A stretch of DNA of 64,000 nucleotides from NCBI GenBank assembly GCA_036925085.1, contig JAUPFP010000063.1, positions 383,075 through 447,074 of the forward strand, written 5' to 3'. Under the pieces are notes generated by a model. The model was not told the DNA's origin. It worked only from the letters and a program-made list of their open reading frames with translations, and did not search any database. This stretch comes from Brachycybe producta (Eukaryota > Arthropoda > Diplopoda > Playtdesmida > Andrognathidae). Position numbers and translations under genes: made by a program. Shown piece after piece: positions 20,904-31,769 of this stretch (positions within the stretch are counted from its first letter, which is position 1; each line of letters opens with the position of its first letter).

Positions 20904-23900
20904 CTATAAAAGTAAGAACATTTTTACTAATAATTTCATATTTTGAATGGTTTTTTTTTTCTTCAATCATTTTTAAACCGGTTCTGGTTCGGGTTCCGAT
21001 CCAACACCCCAAACTTCGATCGTATCGATATCGAATTCGGTGCTCGACGAGAGTTGAGGGCTCTGATAAGTCGTACACGATTTCGAACAGGTTCCTTTGC
21101 CGTAATTGTCGCTTATGTAAAGTCCGAAATATTCCAATTGTCCTCCCATTCCCTTGCAATTTAAACATAAAATACCGTAAGTTTAGCTCCTGACTTAAAT
21201 GCGCGTGCTTTATGAATGCAACGTTACACAAGTTACAGTTACTTCTGTAGCTTAGGCCAGTTTTCAATACAAAAGCGTCAACTGTGATGCCAGTAGCTTT
21301 TGGGGCTTCAGTTACTTTTGTAAATAAGTTACTTTTTGGACTTCAGTTACTTTTTGGACTTCAGTTACTTTTTGGACTTCAGTTACCTTATGGAACTTCA
21401 GTTACCTTATGGAACTTCAGTTACTTTTGGGACTTCAGTTACCTTATGGAACTTCAGTTACTTTTGGGACTTCAGTTACTTTTGGGACTTCAGTTACCTT
21501 ATGGAACTTCAGTTACTTTTGGGACTTCAGTTACTTTTGGGACTTCAGTTACCTTATGGAACTTCAGTTACCGTATGGAACTTCAGTTACCGTATGGAAC
21601 TTCAGTTACTTTTGGGACTTCAGTTACTTTTGGAACTTCAGTTACTTTTGGAACTTCAGATACTTTTGGAACTTCATATCTTTTGGGACTTCAGTTACTT
21701 TTGGGACTTCAGTTACTTTTGTAACTTCAGTTACTTTTGTAACTTGTTACTTTTGTAACTTAAGTTACTTTTGGGAGTTCAGTTATTTTTGGAACTTCAG
21801 TTACCTTATGGAACTTCAGTTACTTTTGGGACTTCAGTTACCTTATGGAACTTCAGTTACTTTTTGCACTTCATTTACTTTTGGAACTTCAGATACTTTT
21901 GGAACTCCAGATACTTTTGGGACTTCAGTTACTTTTGGGAGTTCAGTTATTTTTGGAACTTCAGTTACCTTATGGAACTTCAGTTACTTTTTGAACTTCA
22001 GTTATTTTTGTAACTTAAGTTACTTTTTGAACTTCAGTTACTTTTGGAACTTCAGTTAGTTTTGAAAAAAAAAATTAAAACGTGAGTTTTACAAACGGCA
22101 AAACGTACAATTCCATTCGGCATCGTTTGTTGATTAACATTGAGATACATGAAATGGCTGTTGTATCCAGTCGATGGATAAATTCCGATCTGTGGTTTCA
22201 AATTAAAAAGAAACGATTCATCGGAACCGTAAAACTTGGATTGAATTTGCCACGAATGAGATGCAAATCCTCCGAAAACGTTTCCCTCTTTATCACGAAC
22301 GACGATCAAAGTCGGACCACGGTTGATAATCTTTCCCAAAAGTTGCGAGAAACTTTCACCGTACTGAAGACTGGAAAAAAGATACCGCCATTTTTTATTT
22401 GACGAAGTTGGTAAATGTTGATTAAGAACGAGAATATCGGAATAAGTCATTATCGTTTTGACTTTAGTCCAGTTTACGCCGTTACAAATCGGTAACAAAG
22501 AATCATCCTGAAGAAGAAAAGAAAGAAAAACAGTAACGAGTTATTACGAAAAGTAACTTTTAAGTTACTTTTAGTTACTTCTTGAGATTTATCCATACGA
22601 AAAGAAGCTCGAAAGACCTTTTCGATGATACGAGCAGCTAACGACGTACGACTGAACCATTCTTCGACATCTTCCAGATTGAAATCCTTATCGGGAATCT
22701 CTTTATCGAGATTTTCTTTCGAAGATCCGCTTCTGAAGAATAGTTCGTACAGCAGAAACTTTGAAAGTTTCTCTGTTTCGGTCGATTCGATTCCATTTTT
22801 CCAACTTACGAACTCTTTCGTTCGATTCGTTGCGACGAAATAAGCTTCCGAGAAATCTGAAACGAACTAAAAAAAAATAGTTTCTTTTAAAGAGATTATA
22901 AAGAAATTAAAAGTTCTGACGAAAATATACTTCGATCATTTCTTTTGTCGTAACCGTTTCGTATCCTTTAGTCCGATGATTCGTTGCTATTTTCATCAAA
23001 ATACGACATTGTTCCATGTAGGAACATTTAAGAAATTTTCCAATAATGGCTAAAAGTCCATTCCATACGAGTTCTTCCGAAGGTTTATTGTGGTTCTTTG
23101 ATTGCGACGATAATTCGGCTATAATCTCACATAAACGATCGGATATTTTATCCGATAGAATTGAATTCAGCATTTCCTATCATGAAAAAAATATATAAAA
23201 ATTGAACAATTTTATTGGTCGTCCAAAAACGAAAATGGCGCTAAAAGGTTTAAAATGGGGTTTTAAAAAAAATTGGCGCCAATTTTGTTTGTTTAACCCC
23301 ATTTTAAACCTTTTAGCGCCATTTTCGTTTTTAGACGACATTTTAAACATCTTGAAGCCATTTTCACGCCATTTTAAACATATTGGCGTCAATTTTGTTT
23401 TTTTTTTTTGGGCCGTATTTTAAAAATTTTGGCGCTATTTTCGTTTTTTTTGGACGCCATTTTAAACATCTTGGCGCCAATTTTATTTTTTGGGACCACA
23501 TTTTAAACATTCTGGTACCAATTTTGGTTTTAGACACCATTTTAAACGTTTTGGCGCCATTTTTGTTTTTTTGGACGCCATTTTAAACATCTTGGCGCCA
23601 ATTTTATTTTTTGGGACCACATTTTAAACATTTTGGTGCCAATTTTGGTTTTAGACACCATTTTAAACGTTTTGGCGCCATTTTCTGTCTTTTGGACGCC
23701 ATTTTAAACATCTTGGCGCCATTTTCTGTCTTTTGGACGCCATTTTAAACGTTTTGGCGCAATAGCAGCAGTTCTAATTTTTTTGTTAAAACCACCTTAA
23801 GTTTGGTTCTATCCAAAGTCTCCTTTTTATTATCAGTTATTATTAATAACGGTTTGAAAACGGTTTCCAGACGGTCATTTTCTTCCTCACTAAATTGAAA

Positions 23901-23951
23901 TTCCTTTCCTTCACCCGGTTGAGTTTTTGATTTACTCGTTGAATTTCCCAT
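20775..23951 (-). CDS. MEAK7/TLDC1-like TLDc-domain protein (complete, 463 aa)
   Basis: The homologue of human MEAK7 (TLDC1), a lysosome-associated activator of an alternative mTOR pathway. Exons (minus): 23796-23951, 22931-23176, 22579-22866, 22109-22507, 20979-21152, 20775-20903; all introns are phase 0. Length 463 residues (human about 456). The start MGNSTSKS is an N-myristoylation signal, as in the human protein. Residues 53-230 are the helical middle region (SEELVWNGLLAIIGKFLKCS; LEDVEEWFSRT). The TLDc domain (about 231-415) shows WRYLFSSLQYGESFSQLLGK, INRGPTLIVVRDKEGNVFGG, TGYNSHFMYLN, QQTMPNGIGMGGQLEYFGLY and DIDTIEVWGVG. The C terminus (MDPELKAILEMVGK) also fits. Least certain are the exon 1 donor (GTGGTT), exon 3 donor (GTAACT) and exon 5 donor (GTTTAA). 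Confidence 0.95.
20979..21152 (-). CDS. MEAK7-like exon 5 (residues 364-421)
   Basis: Acceptor TTGCAAG, then GMGGQLEYFGLYISDNYGKG, SKSCTTYQSPQLS and DIDTIEVWGVG. Ends SEPEPEP with a weak donor GTTTAA at 20973-20978. Overlapping open frames on both strands here are shadows. Confidence 0.92.
21284..22065. repeat. 18-bp minisatellite in MEAK7-like intron 4
   Basis: About 42 units of CTTCAGTTACTTTTGGGA and variants (ACCTTATGGA, TTTTTGAA). The period is a multiple of three, so several plus-strand frames stay open for over 140 codons; none is a gene. The array fills most of the 956-bp intron. Confidence 0.93.
22109..22507 (-). CDS. MEAK7-like exon 4 (residues 231-363, TLDc core)
   Basis: Acceptor TTCTTCAG, then DDSLLPICNGVNWTKVKTIM through QQTMPNGI; donor GTACGT at 22103-22108. 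Carries most of the TLDc domain. Confidence 0.95.
22579..22866 (-). CDS. MEAK7-like exon 3 (residues 135-230)
   Basis: Acceptor TTTTTTTAG, then FVSDFSEAYFVATNRTKEFV through RASFRMDKSQE. Donor GTAACT at 22573-22578 is chosen over GTCTTT (after IIEK) because it keeps the expected spacing to the TLDc domain. Confidence 0.88.
22931..23176 (-). CDS. MEAK7-like exon 2 (residues 53-134)
   Basis: Acceptor CATGATAG, then EMLNSILSDKISDRLCEIIA through TVTTKEMIE; donor GTATAT at 22925-22930. Confidence 0.92.
23215..23765. repeat. ~60-bp repeat of GGCGCCATTTT in MEAK7-like intron 1
   Basis: About nine units containing TTTTGGCGCCATTTTCGTTT and TTGGACGCCATTTTAAAC. The first ~110 bp include an inverted pair centred near 23275. 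Confidence 0.85.
23796..23951 (-). CDS. MEAK7-like exon 1 (residues 1-52)
   Basis: ATG at 23949-23951; codes MGNSTSKSKTQPGEGKEFQF and on to DRTKLK. Donor GTGGTT at 23790-23795, weak but in phase with exon 2. Gly2 and Ser5/Ser7 fit an N-myristoylated N terminus. Confidence 0.9.
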
Positions 23952-24260
23952 TGAAGTTTACCGATACGGTTGCAAAACTAACGCAAACAACTGTATAACA
24001 TACGATATACTCTATGCCTGTGACGTCACTGCGGCGTTTACAGACTTTACGTATGTGGTTAAACAGTAACACGTGAGCGACTGAGAAAAAAAATCGGAAA
24101 TTCCAAGCCGATATTTGATCGGTGCGCAGCCGCCGTTTGTGAAACGTTTAGTCGCTAACTTTAGATTGTAATGTTGCGACATCATGCGGTAGTGGCCTGT
24201 ACTAATACAGATATAGCGCCATTAGTGCGTCGTCTGCTTATAAAAACAAAATGGCCGTCA
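23952..24260 (-). promoter_or_regulatory. Probable MEAK7-like promoter with CRE and E-box
   Basis: Non-repeat, CpG-richer than its surroundings. TGACGTCA lies at 24021-24028 (about 70 bp before the ATG) and CACGTG at 24070-24075 (about 119 bp before). No TATA box is evident. CACGTG is the core of TFE3/TFEB lysosomal-gene sites, which would suit a lysosomal protein; this is inference. Confidence 0.45.
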
Positions 24261-24409
24261 TTTTTTTTTTTAAAATAAAAAACTTGAAAACATTATTTTT
24301 TTACAATAAAAAAGACTGTTTAGAGGCTAAAATCTAGAGTAACTTGGTTCAGGTGGGTTTAGAATGTAAAACGCCTCACAAACTCAGATTAATTCTGTCT
24401 TTTCAGGTG

Positions 24410-25745
24410 TGAAATAAAGAGAAATTTGAATATGTTTTAGAAACTAGAAGAATAACTTAATCACTTAACAGTATTTTTCATATTGATATCTTTCAAAATA
24501 AACTTTTTTAGATCAGTTCGGAAAGGATCCAACTTTAAGCAGGCTTTTATTAATTTTTGTTCTGTAAAAAAAAGCTTATTTTGAAAGATATCAATACAAC
24601 ATGAAAATAACTATTAAGTGATTGAACTACCCTTCTAGTTTCTAATACACTTTCAAGTTTCTCTTCGTTTTGCACCTGAAAGACAGAATGATCAGGAGTT
24701 CGAAAGGCGTTTTCCAATTTAAAAACCTTAAGGTGCAAAATAAAGAAGAATTTAAATGTGTTTTAGAAACTAGAAGGGTAGCTCAATCACTTAACAGTAT
24801 TTTTCATATTGATATCGTTCAAAATAAACTTTTTTAGATCAGTTCGGAAATGATCCAACTTTAAACAGACAATATTTTGTTAATTTTTGTTCTGTAAAAA
24901 AAAAGTATATTTTGAAAGATATCAGCATGAAAATAACTATTAAGTGATTGAACTACCCTTCTAGTTTCTAAAACACATTCAAATTCCTCTTTATTTTGCA
25001 TCTTAATTGTAAAACGCCTTTCGAACTCCTGATCATTCTGTCTTTCAGGTGCAAAACGAAGAGGAACTTGAAAGTGTTTTAGAAACTAGAAGGGTAACTC
25101 AGTCACTTAAGGATGCTTTCATGTTGCTATCAAAATTCAGAGAAATTTGAATGTGTTTTAGAAACTAGAAGGGTCGATATCTTTCAAAATAAACTTTTTA
25201 TGTCAGTTTTTAAATGACCCAACTTTTTAAGTTGATGTTATTTTTTTTTTAAATTTTTGTCTATAAAAAGTTTATTTTGAAAGATATCATCGTGTTTTAT
25301 ATCTTTCAAACTAAGCTTTTTATGTGACTTTTTTAATATTTTTAATAATTTTTTTTATATAAAAAGTTTATTTTGAAAGATATCAAACATGAAAATATCC
25401 TTAAGTGATTTACCTACCCTTCTAGTTTCTGAAACACTTTCAAGTTTTGTCTTCAATTTGCACCTGAAAGACAGAATCAATCAAAAACCTGCTTAAGGTG
25501 CAAAATAAAGAGGAATTTGAATGTGTTTTAGAAACTAGAAGGGTAGTTCAATCACTTAATAGTTATTTTCATGCTGATATCTTTCAAAATAAACTTTTTT
25601 TTACAGAACAAAAATTAACAAAATAATGCCTGCTTAAAGTTGGATTATTTTCGAACTGATCTAAAAAAGTTTATTTTGAAAGATATCAATATGAAAAATA
25701 CTGTGATTGAGCTGCCCTTCTAGTTCCTTAAACACTTTCTAGTCT
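24410..25745. repeat. Series of ACTAGAA hairpins upstream of the MEAK7-like gene
   Basis: Palindromes at about 24430-24655 and 24755-24975, a compound set at about 25065-25440 with several partial arms, and one at about 25515-25735. Spacers repeat CCTGAAAGACAGAATGATCA or its complement. These longer flanks look like part of the family unit. Confidence 0.85.
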
Positions 25746-26250
25746 ATTAATTTTGTTCCTATGAAATAGAGAATAAATCAAGAGTTCGAAAATCAGCTCT
25801 TCATAAATCATCTTATATGATTTACAAAGAATTCTAGCCTCTAAACAGGCTTTTTAATTACAAAAAGCATAATTTTTTCACCCTTCATAATAAAGAGAGA
25901 GAGAGAGATAGAAAGTTTTTCTTTTGTTTTAATTGAAGCATTGTAAAATGAAAAAGGAAAACAACAATTAAAAATATTGTTAATAATGAAAAAAAAAATG
26001 TATTTTGCGGTCATTGACATCATCATCTTTAAAAGATGATTTCATTCTTTACCCTATATTTAATTAATTATAATTGAAGCATTGATTTATTAGGAGAAAA
26101 AGTTGAGAGCAAAAAAAAAAATAAATTACAAAATGAACGATAATTTTTTGTTTATATTTAATCTTATCAGGTAATAAAAAAAACAATGCAATTGAAGTTA
26201 AGTTAGGTTCTGATTTTTCTCTCTTTCTCAATTGAAAAGATAATTTTATT
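25746..26250. other. Intergenic AT-rich sequence
   Basis: GA-rich run at about 25894-25910 and short A/T runs; no gene or family repeat seen. Confidence 0.4.
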
Positions 26251-26254
26251 GCTA

Positions 26255-26357
26255 AAAACTAGAAGAGTAACTGATTCATTGAATGTGATTTTCGTGTTTA
26301 AGAAACCTCTTAAACATGAAAATCACATTCAATGAAACAGTTACTCTTCTAGTTTTC
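26255..26357. repeat. Compact ACTAGAA hairpin
   Basis: Arms read AACTAGAAGAGTAACTG, TTCATTGAATGTGATTTTC and TGTTTAAGA, then reverse almost at once. One arm has one extra base. It abuts a larger palindrome. Confidence 0.85.
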
Positions 26358-26361
26358 ATCA

Positions 26362-27147
26362 CAAAATTAGTTCGAAAAATCTCCGCAAAGAGCGCTAGCA
26401 TCGTTTTTCTATTGAGCCCATAGACCCATTAATAAAGAAAAACGTTAATTTTTAAAATTTACACAGCAGTCGCGGCGACAATGTTTATTTTTCATATTTA
26501 AAGTTGTCCAATTTTGATGGTTCAAAGTGTAATGTGCACCTTAAATATATGCTGATCGAGTGATAGAATGACAAAAAATTGGTAAGTGCGGTTCTATTTT
26601 TAAAAAATATTTCAAAGTCGCGAATTTCTAACTCTTATGTTAAACTCCATTGAGTACGCGCTGTTAAGAAAAACATCCATTAAAATGCTCGTAAAAATAC
26701 GTAAAAAATAATTTTAAAAAACCACAATTAATCCACAGTGAAACCAACACATTGGCGCATGTGCTGAATTTTTTCTGTTTTTTTTTTAAATTATTTTTAT
26801 GTATTTTTACGAGCATTTTAATGGATGTTTTTTGCTTACGAGTGCGTACTCAATGAAGTTTATCGTAAAGAGTTAGAAATTCGCGATTTTGAAATAGTTT
26901 TTTTAAAAATAGAACCGCACTTTCTAATTTTTTGTTATTCAATCACTCGATCAGCATATATTTAAGGTGCACATTGCACTTTGAAGCATTAAAATTGGAC
27001 AACTTTAAATATGAAAAATAAACATATTTCCTGGCGACTGTGTAAATTTTAAAAATTAACGTTTTTTTTCTTTAACATCGGGTCTATGGGCTCAATAGAA
27101 AAACTAAGCCAGCGCTCTTTGTGGAGATTTTTCGAAATAATTTTGCA
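26362..27147. mobile_element. ~786-bp near-perfect palindrome
   Basis: Arms of about 385 bp begin TTCGAAAAATCTCCGCAAAG and share AGCGCT, TTTCTATTGAGCCCATAGAC, CACCTTAAATATATGCTGAT and ACATCCATTAAAATGCTCGT; the apex is near 26755. No ORF of note. An ACTAGAA end follows at about 27170-27190, so it may have inserted into a hairpin repeat. Confidence 0.8.
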
Positions 27148-27250
27148 ATGTAGCCTTTTAAGTGGTTGGGCTACCCTTCTAGTTTCTAAAACATTTTTAA
27201 GTTTCTAAACGTTCATTTTTATATTCAGAAAACTTTGTATATAATTAATA

Positions 27251-27928
27251 GGGCTCTGATTTTTATGCAAATGTTTCTTAATATGTGGCCCTTGGGGCCC
27301 GTGTGGCACTTGTGCCAACATGTGCCAATCATCATCATCATCATCATCATTAGAAGAACAACCAACAATTATGTATATTGTCTAATTAAAAAGGCTGGTT
27401 ACTGGCTACATGTCTAGTTATTATCAGTTGTCAACTAGAATTCTAGCCTCTAACAAGTTATTTTTGAATAGAAAAAAAAACCATAATTGTTGGTTGATCT
27501 AAATGGGGGATTGTTACTTCACAATTGGCTCTTGGGCCACAGATTGAGAAACATTTTGTTTATGATATTTGGCATAAAAATCCGAGCCCATAATCAGAGT
27601 CATAAGTAGGGTTCGGATTTTTATGCAAAATTTCAAAAGCAAAATGTTTCTCAATCTGTGGCCCAAGAGCCAATTGTGAAATTATCATCATCATTAGATC
27701 AATGGAACAATTATGCTTTTTTCTAATAAAAAAAAGTTGGTTAGAGGCTACATGTCTGGTTACTATCAGTTGTCAACTAGAATTCTAGCCTCTAACAAGT
27801 TATTTTTGATTACATACATACATAATTGTTGGTTGATCTAAATGAGGGATTGTTACTTCACAATTGGCTCTTGGGCCACAGATTGAGAAACATTTTGCTT
27901 ATGATATTTGGCATAAAAATCCGAGCCC
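27251..27928. mobile_element. Two tandem GGGCTCGGATTTTTATGC elements
   Basis: Copies at about 27251-27589 and 27609-27928. Ends are GGGYTCKGATTTTTATGC and GGCATAAAAATCCGAGCCC, with inner inverted blocks TTTCTCAATCTGTGGCCCAA, GAGCCAATTGTGAA and AGAATTCTAGCCTCTAACAA. A (CAT)n run lies in copy 1. Related copies: 48571-48870 and 61471-62114. Confidence 0.8.
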
Positions 27929-28440
27929 AAATGACTCAGATTATTACTGATGATGAGACCGGTTAGTAAAAGAACGTTTTTTTGTTAGCTCTTTTCTCTC
28001 TAAAGCTATCTAATTAAGGCTAATTGGCACTTATGGATTTTATAAGGAGGAGAGGGGGTGGGATTTCAGGTAAAGATTTGATTAGGGGTTGAGGGGGGGG
28101 GGGGGAATAGATGGAAAGTAATAATTGTTATATAGACTTCAGGAATTTCATGACATTAGAGAGAGAAAGAGAGTCTGGACTTCTTTCTTGGTTTTTCTCA
28201 ACATTATTTGTCAAAATAATAAAACAAGAAATCCTCAAAACAGGTTTCATTTTGCTGGAAGGCATTTTTTTCTTGTATAATTTTATATTAGTTGAATTTT
28301 TCTTAAGTGGGGTATTTGCCCTCCTCTGTATTATATATGTGGTAGAGAATACAGCTATCAAGTATTATATGCTATTTGACTTATTGCTAGCCTCCGTGTA
28401 CAGGTCTTTCACCTTACTACACAATAAAAAAACAACTTCT
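27929..28440. other. Intergenic sequence with G run and GA run
   Basis: A G run at about 28087-28105 and GAGAGAGAAAGAGAG near 28160. A 115-codon open frame at 28111-28458 has no recognisable domain and skewed composition; I do not call it a gene. Confidence 0.4.
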
Positions 28441-29430
28441 GAAGTAACAGTGCACTAAAGTTATCATTTTATCTTTCAAAAGTAACTTTAGTTAAAGTTA
28501 CTTCTGCAGTTGTTCTTATGAAGTTTTAAAAGTAACAATAAATACAGTTACTTCTGCAGTTACTCTTCTAAAGTTTCAAAAGTAACGTCAGTTTCAGTTA
28601 CTCTTCTAAAGTTTCAAAAGTAACGTTAGTTTCAGTTACTCTTCTAAAGTTTCAAAAGTAACGTCAGTTTCAGTTACGCTTCTAAAGTTTCAAAAGTAAC
28701 GTCAGTTTCAGTTACTCTTCTAAAGTTTCAAAAGTAACGTCAGTTTCAGTTACTTCTGCAGTTACTCTTATAAAGTTTCAAAAGTAACGTCAGTTTCAGT
28801 TACTCTTCTAAAGTTTCAAAAGTAACGTCAGTTTCAGTTACTCTTCTAAAGTTTCAAAAGTAACGTCAGTTTCAGTTACTTTTCTAAAGTTTCAAAAGTA
28901 ACGTCAGTTTCAGTTACTCTTCTAAAGTTTCAAAAGTAACGTCAGTTTCAGTTACTCTTCTAAAGTTTCAAAAGTAACGTTAGTTGCAGTTACTCTTATA
29001 AAGTTTCAAAAATAACTTTGGTTGCAGTTACTTCTGCAGTTACTCTTCTAAAGTTTCAAAAGTAACGTCAGTTTCAGTTACTTAGGCAGTTAATCTTATA
29101 AAGTTTCAAAAGTAACTTTAGTTGCAGTTACTTCTGCAGTTACTCTTCTAAAGTTTCAAAAGTAACGTCAGTTTCAGTTACTTAGGCAGTTAATCTTATA
29201 AAGTTTCAAAAGTAACTTTAGTTGCAGTTACTCTTCTAAAGTTCAAAAGTAACGTCAGTTTCAGTTACTTCTGCAGTTGTTCTTATAAAGTTTCAAAAGT
29301 AACTTTAGTTGCAGTTACTTCTGCAGTTACTCTTATAAAGTTTCAAAAGTAACGTCAGTTTCAGTTACTTCTGCAGTTACTCTTCTAAAGTTTCAAAAGT
29401 AACTTTAATTAAAGTTCCTTTGGCAGTTAC
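28441..29430. repeat. 38-bp minisatellite (TTTCAAAAGTAACGTCAGTT)
   Basis: About 24 units containing TCTAAAGTTTCAAAAGTAAC and GTCAGTTTCAGTTACT, some with an extra TCTGCAGTTACTC. The reverse strand GTTACTTTTGAAACTT resembles the 18-bp repeat of the MEAK7-like intron. Confidence 0.92.
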
Positions 29431-29734
29431 TCTTATAAAGTTTCTTTCAATTTCTTTTGTGTAGATCAACCTTAAAATGACCTAATTAAGATTTTAAAAC
29501 GAAGGGCTTCAGGAGCCACATGTTGAGAAACAATTTAAAAGACAATGTTGCCAAGAGTCAGAATTATTTTATTTCGAGGTTTTGATTTTATTTTACGATT
29601 GTTAAAAACCGCTTTTTTTATTTGCATTTTTCATATAAAAATGTTTAAATTATATAATTTATAACTTCGGTATCAGTTTTTTTAAAAGTAAAAATGATAT
29701 TTATTTATGTAATCAACATCAAAGCGGAAAATAG

Positions 29735-29950
29735 AGAAACTAGAATGTGTTTTACAAACTAGAAGGGTAGCTCAATTATTTAATATTATTTTCATGTTTG
29801 ATATCTTTCAAAATAAACTTTTTATTATCTGCTTAAAGTTGGGTCATTTTCAAACTTGACTTAAAAAGTTTTATTTTGAAATATATCAAACATGAAAATA
29901 GTCTTAGATGATCGAGTTACCCTTCTAGTATCTAAAACACATTTCAAGTT
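29735..29950. repeat. ACTAGAA hairpin repeat
   Basis: Palindrome from AATGTGTTTTACAAACTAGA to CTTCTAGTATCTAAAACAC; both arms carry changes near the tips. Confidence 0.8.
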
Positions 29951-30305
29951 TCTCATCATTTTGATTCTGATAGACAAAATGACTAAAATTCGTGGGTCCT
30001 AAACCGGTCGTTTATACGTTCAAAGCCACTTTATGATTGTATTGTTTCTTTATAATCACCCTGTATTTTTAAAAAAAAAAGACGTCATCAAAGGTATCAA
30101 CCAATAAGAAACGATTACAGTGATTGCGCTGTTATATGACACATTCATGCCGCCATTTTGTGTCCATAAACACCGTTGCCTTTTATTTCAGTTAATATTT
30201 TTGATTATTTTGAATCAAAAGTGCCCCTTATTATATGAAAGGGCCTTAAGATGGGTTTGTGAACAACTGATTTTCGAACTCTTGATTATTCTGTGTTTCA
30301 AGAGT
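29951..30305. other. Intergenic, no gene recognised
   Basis: Some unique sequence with GACGTCATC near 30082 and hairpin-family spacer (TTCGAACTCTTGATTATTCT) at the right. Confidence 0.4.
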
Positions 30306-31475
30306 AAAATAAAAGAGAAACTTGAAAGTTTTTTTTTAGAAACTAGAAGGGTAGCTCAATCACTTAAAGTTATCTTCATATTGATATCTTTCAAAATAAA
30401 CGTTTTATTGAAAAGCTTATTTTGAAAGATATCAACATGAAAATATCTTTGAGTGATTGAGTTACCCTTCTAGTGTCTAAGACACTTTCTAGTTTCTCTT
30501 AAGATGGTTTACGAAAAGCTGATTTTTTAAGTAATTATTCTGTCTTTGAAAAGCAAAATTCAGAGAAACTGGAAAGTATTTAAGAAACTAGAAGAGTATT
30601 TCTATCACTTAAAGGTATTTTCATGTTGATATCTTTCAAAATAAACGTTTTATTTAACAAACTTACATAAAAAAAGCTCATTTTGAAAGATAACAAAATG
30701 AAAATACCTTTAAGTGATAGAAATACTCTTCTAGTTTCTTAAATACTTTCCAGTATCTCTGAATTTTGCTTTTGAAAGACAAAATAATTACTTAGAAAAT
30801 CAGCTGTTCGTAAACCATCTTAAAATAAACTAGAAAATAAATAATAAACTAGTTACCCTTCTAGTTTCTAAGACACTTTCTGGTTTATTTTAAGATGGTC
30901 TACGAATAGCTGATTTTAAAAGTAATTATTTTGTCTTTCAAAAGCAAAATTAAGAGAAACTAGAAAGTATTTAAGAAACTAGAAGAGTACCTGAAGGATA
31001 TTTTTATGTTTGATATCTTTCAAAATAAACTTTTTATAAACAAGAATTAGAAAGTATCTTCTGCTTAAAGTTGGGTCGTTTTTCAAACTGATATAAAAAG
31101 TTTATTTTGAAAGATTTATTAACATGAAAATATCCATCAGCTACTCTTCTAGTTTCTAAAATTCTTTCTATATTTTCTCTTAATTTTGCTTTTTAAATTA
31201 AAGGCAAAATAATTACTTATAAAATCAGCTGTTCATAACTAGAAACTTGAAAGTATTTTAGAAACTAGAAGAGTACCTGAAGGATATTTTTATGTTTGAT
31301 ATTTTTCAAAATAAACTTTTTATAGAATAAAAAATTTTAAAAAAATATCGTCTGCTTTAAAGTTAGATCATTTTTCAAACTGACATAAAAAGTTTATTTT
31401 GAAAAATATCAAACATAAAAATACTTTTATGTGATTGTGCTACCCTTCTAGTTTCTAAAACACATTCAAGTTTCT
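30306..31475. repeat. Series of ACTAGAA hairpins
   Basis: Hairpins at about 30330-30490, 30576-30738, 30960-31165 and 31250-31465, plus a right-arm remnant at 30850-30880. Each pair of arms shares copy-specific changes. Confidence 0.85.
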
Positions 31476-31769
31476 CTTCATTTTGCACCTGAAAGACAGA
31501 AATAATCAGGACTTTGAAAGGTGTTTTACATTTAAAAAACACCTCTTTAAATAATAGGAGAGCCAGGACCTCATTTTGTGTCCAGGTTAATACGACTTGA
31601 GAGCGGACACACCTGAGAAAACGAATGGTGGTATCAAGATACATATACAAAGGTAAATCAACTAAGAGCTCTCTTCCTCCTATGTAGCATTTAGTGTTAA
31701 AACTGAAGGCGGCCAATAGAGGGCGCAAACTGTACTTAGTGCTTCAGTTACTATACGATTTAATGGGGC
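31476..31769. other. Intergenic sequence
   Basis: No gene or repeat recognised apart from AATAGAGGGCGC near 31717, a short motif also seen near 9487 and 9767 (AGAGGGCGCTG). Confidence 0.35.

Noticed and set aside
20860-21267. 135-codon minus-strand frame
   Set aside because: Wrong frame over MEAK7-like exon 5; the correct frame reads GMGGQLEYFGLY and EVWGVG.
21284-22059. Open frames of 140-216 codons on the plus strand
   Set aside because: All are readings of the 18-bp minisatellite in MEAK7-like intron 4, open in several frames at once.
28111-28458. 115-codon plus-strand frame
   Set aside because: Hydrophobic stretches from T-rich DNA, no family motif, no splice or promoter support, and it ends in the minisatellite.
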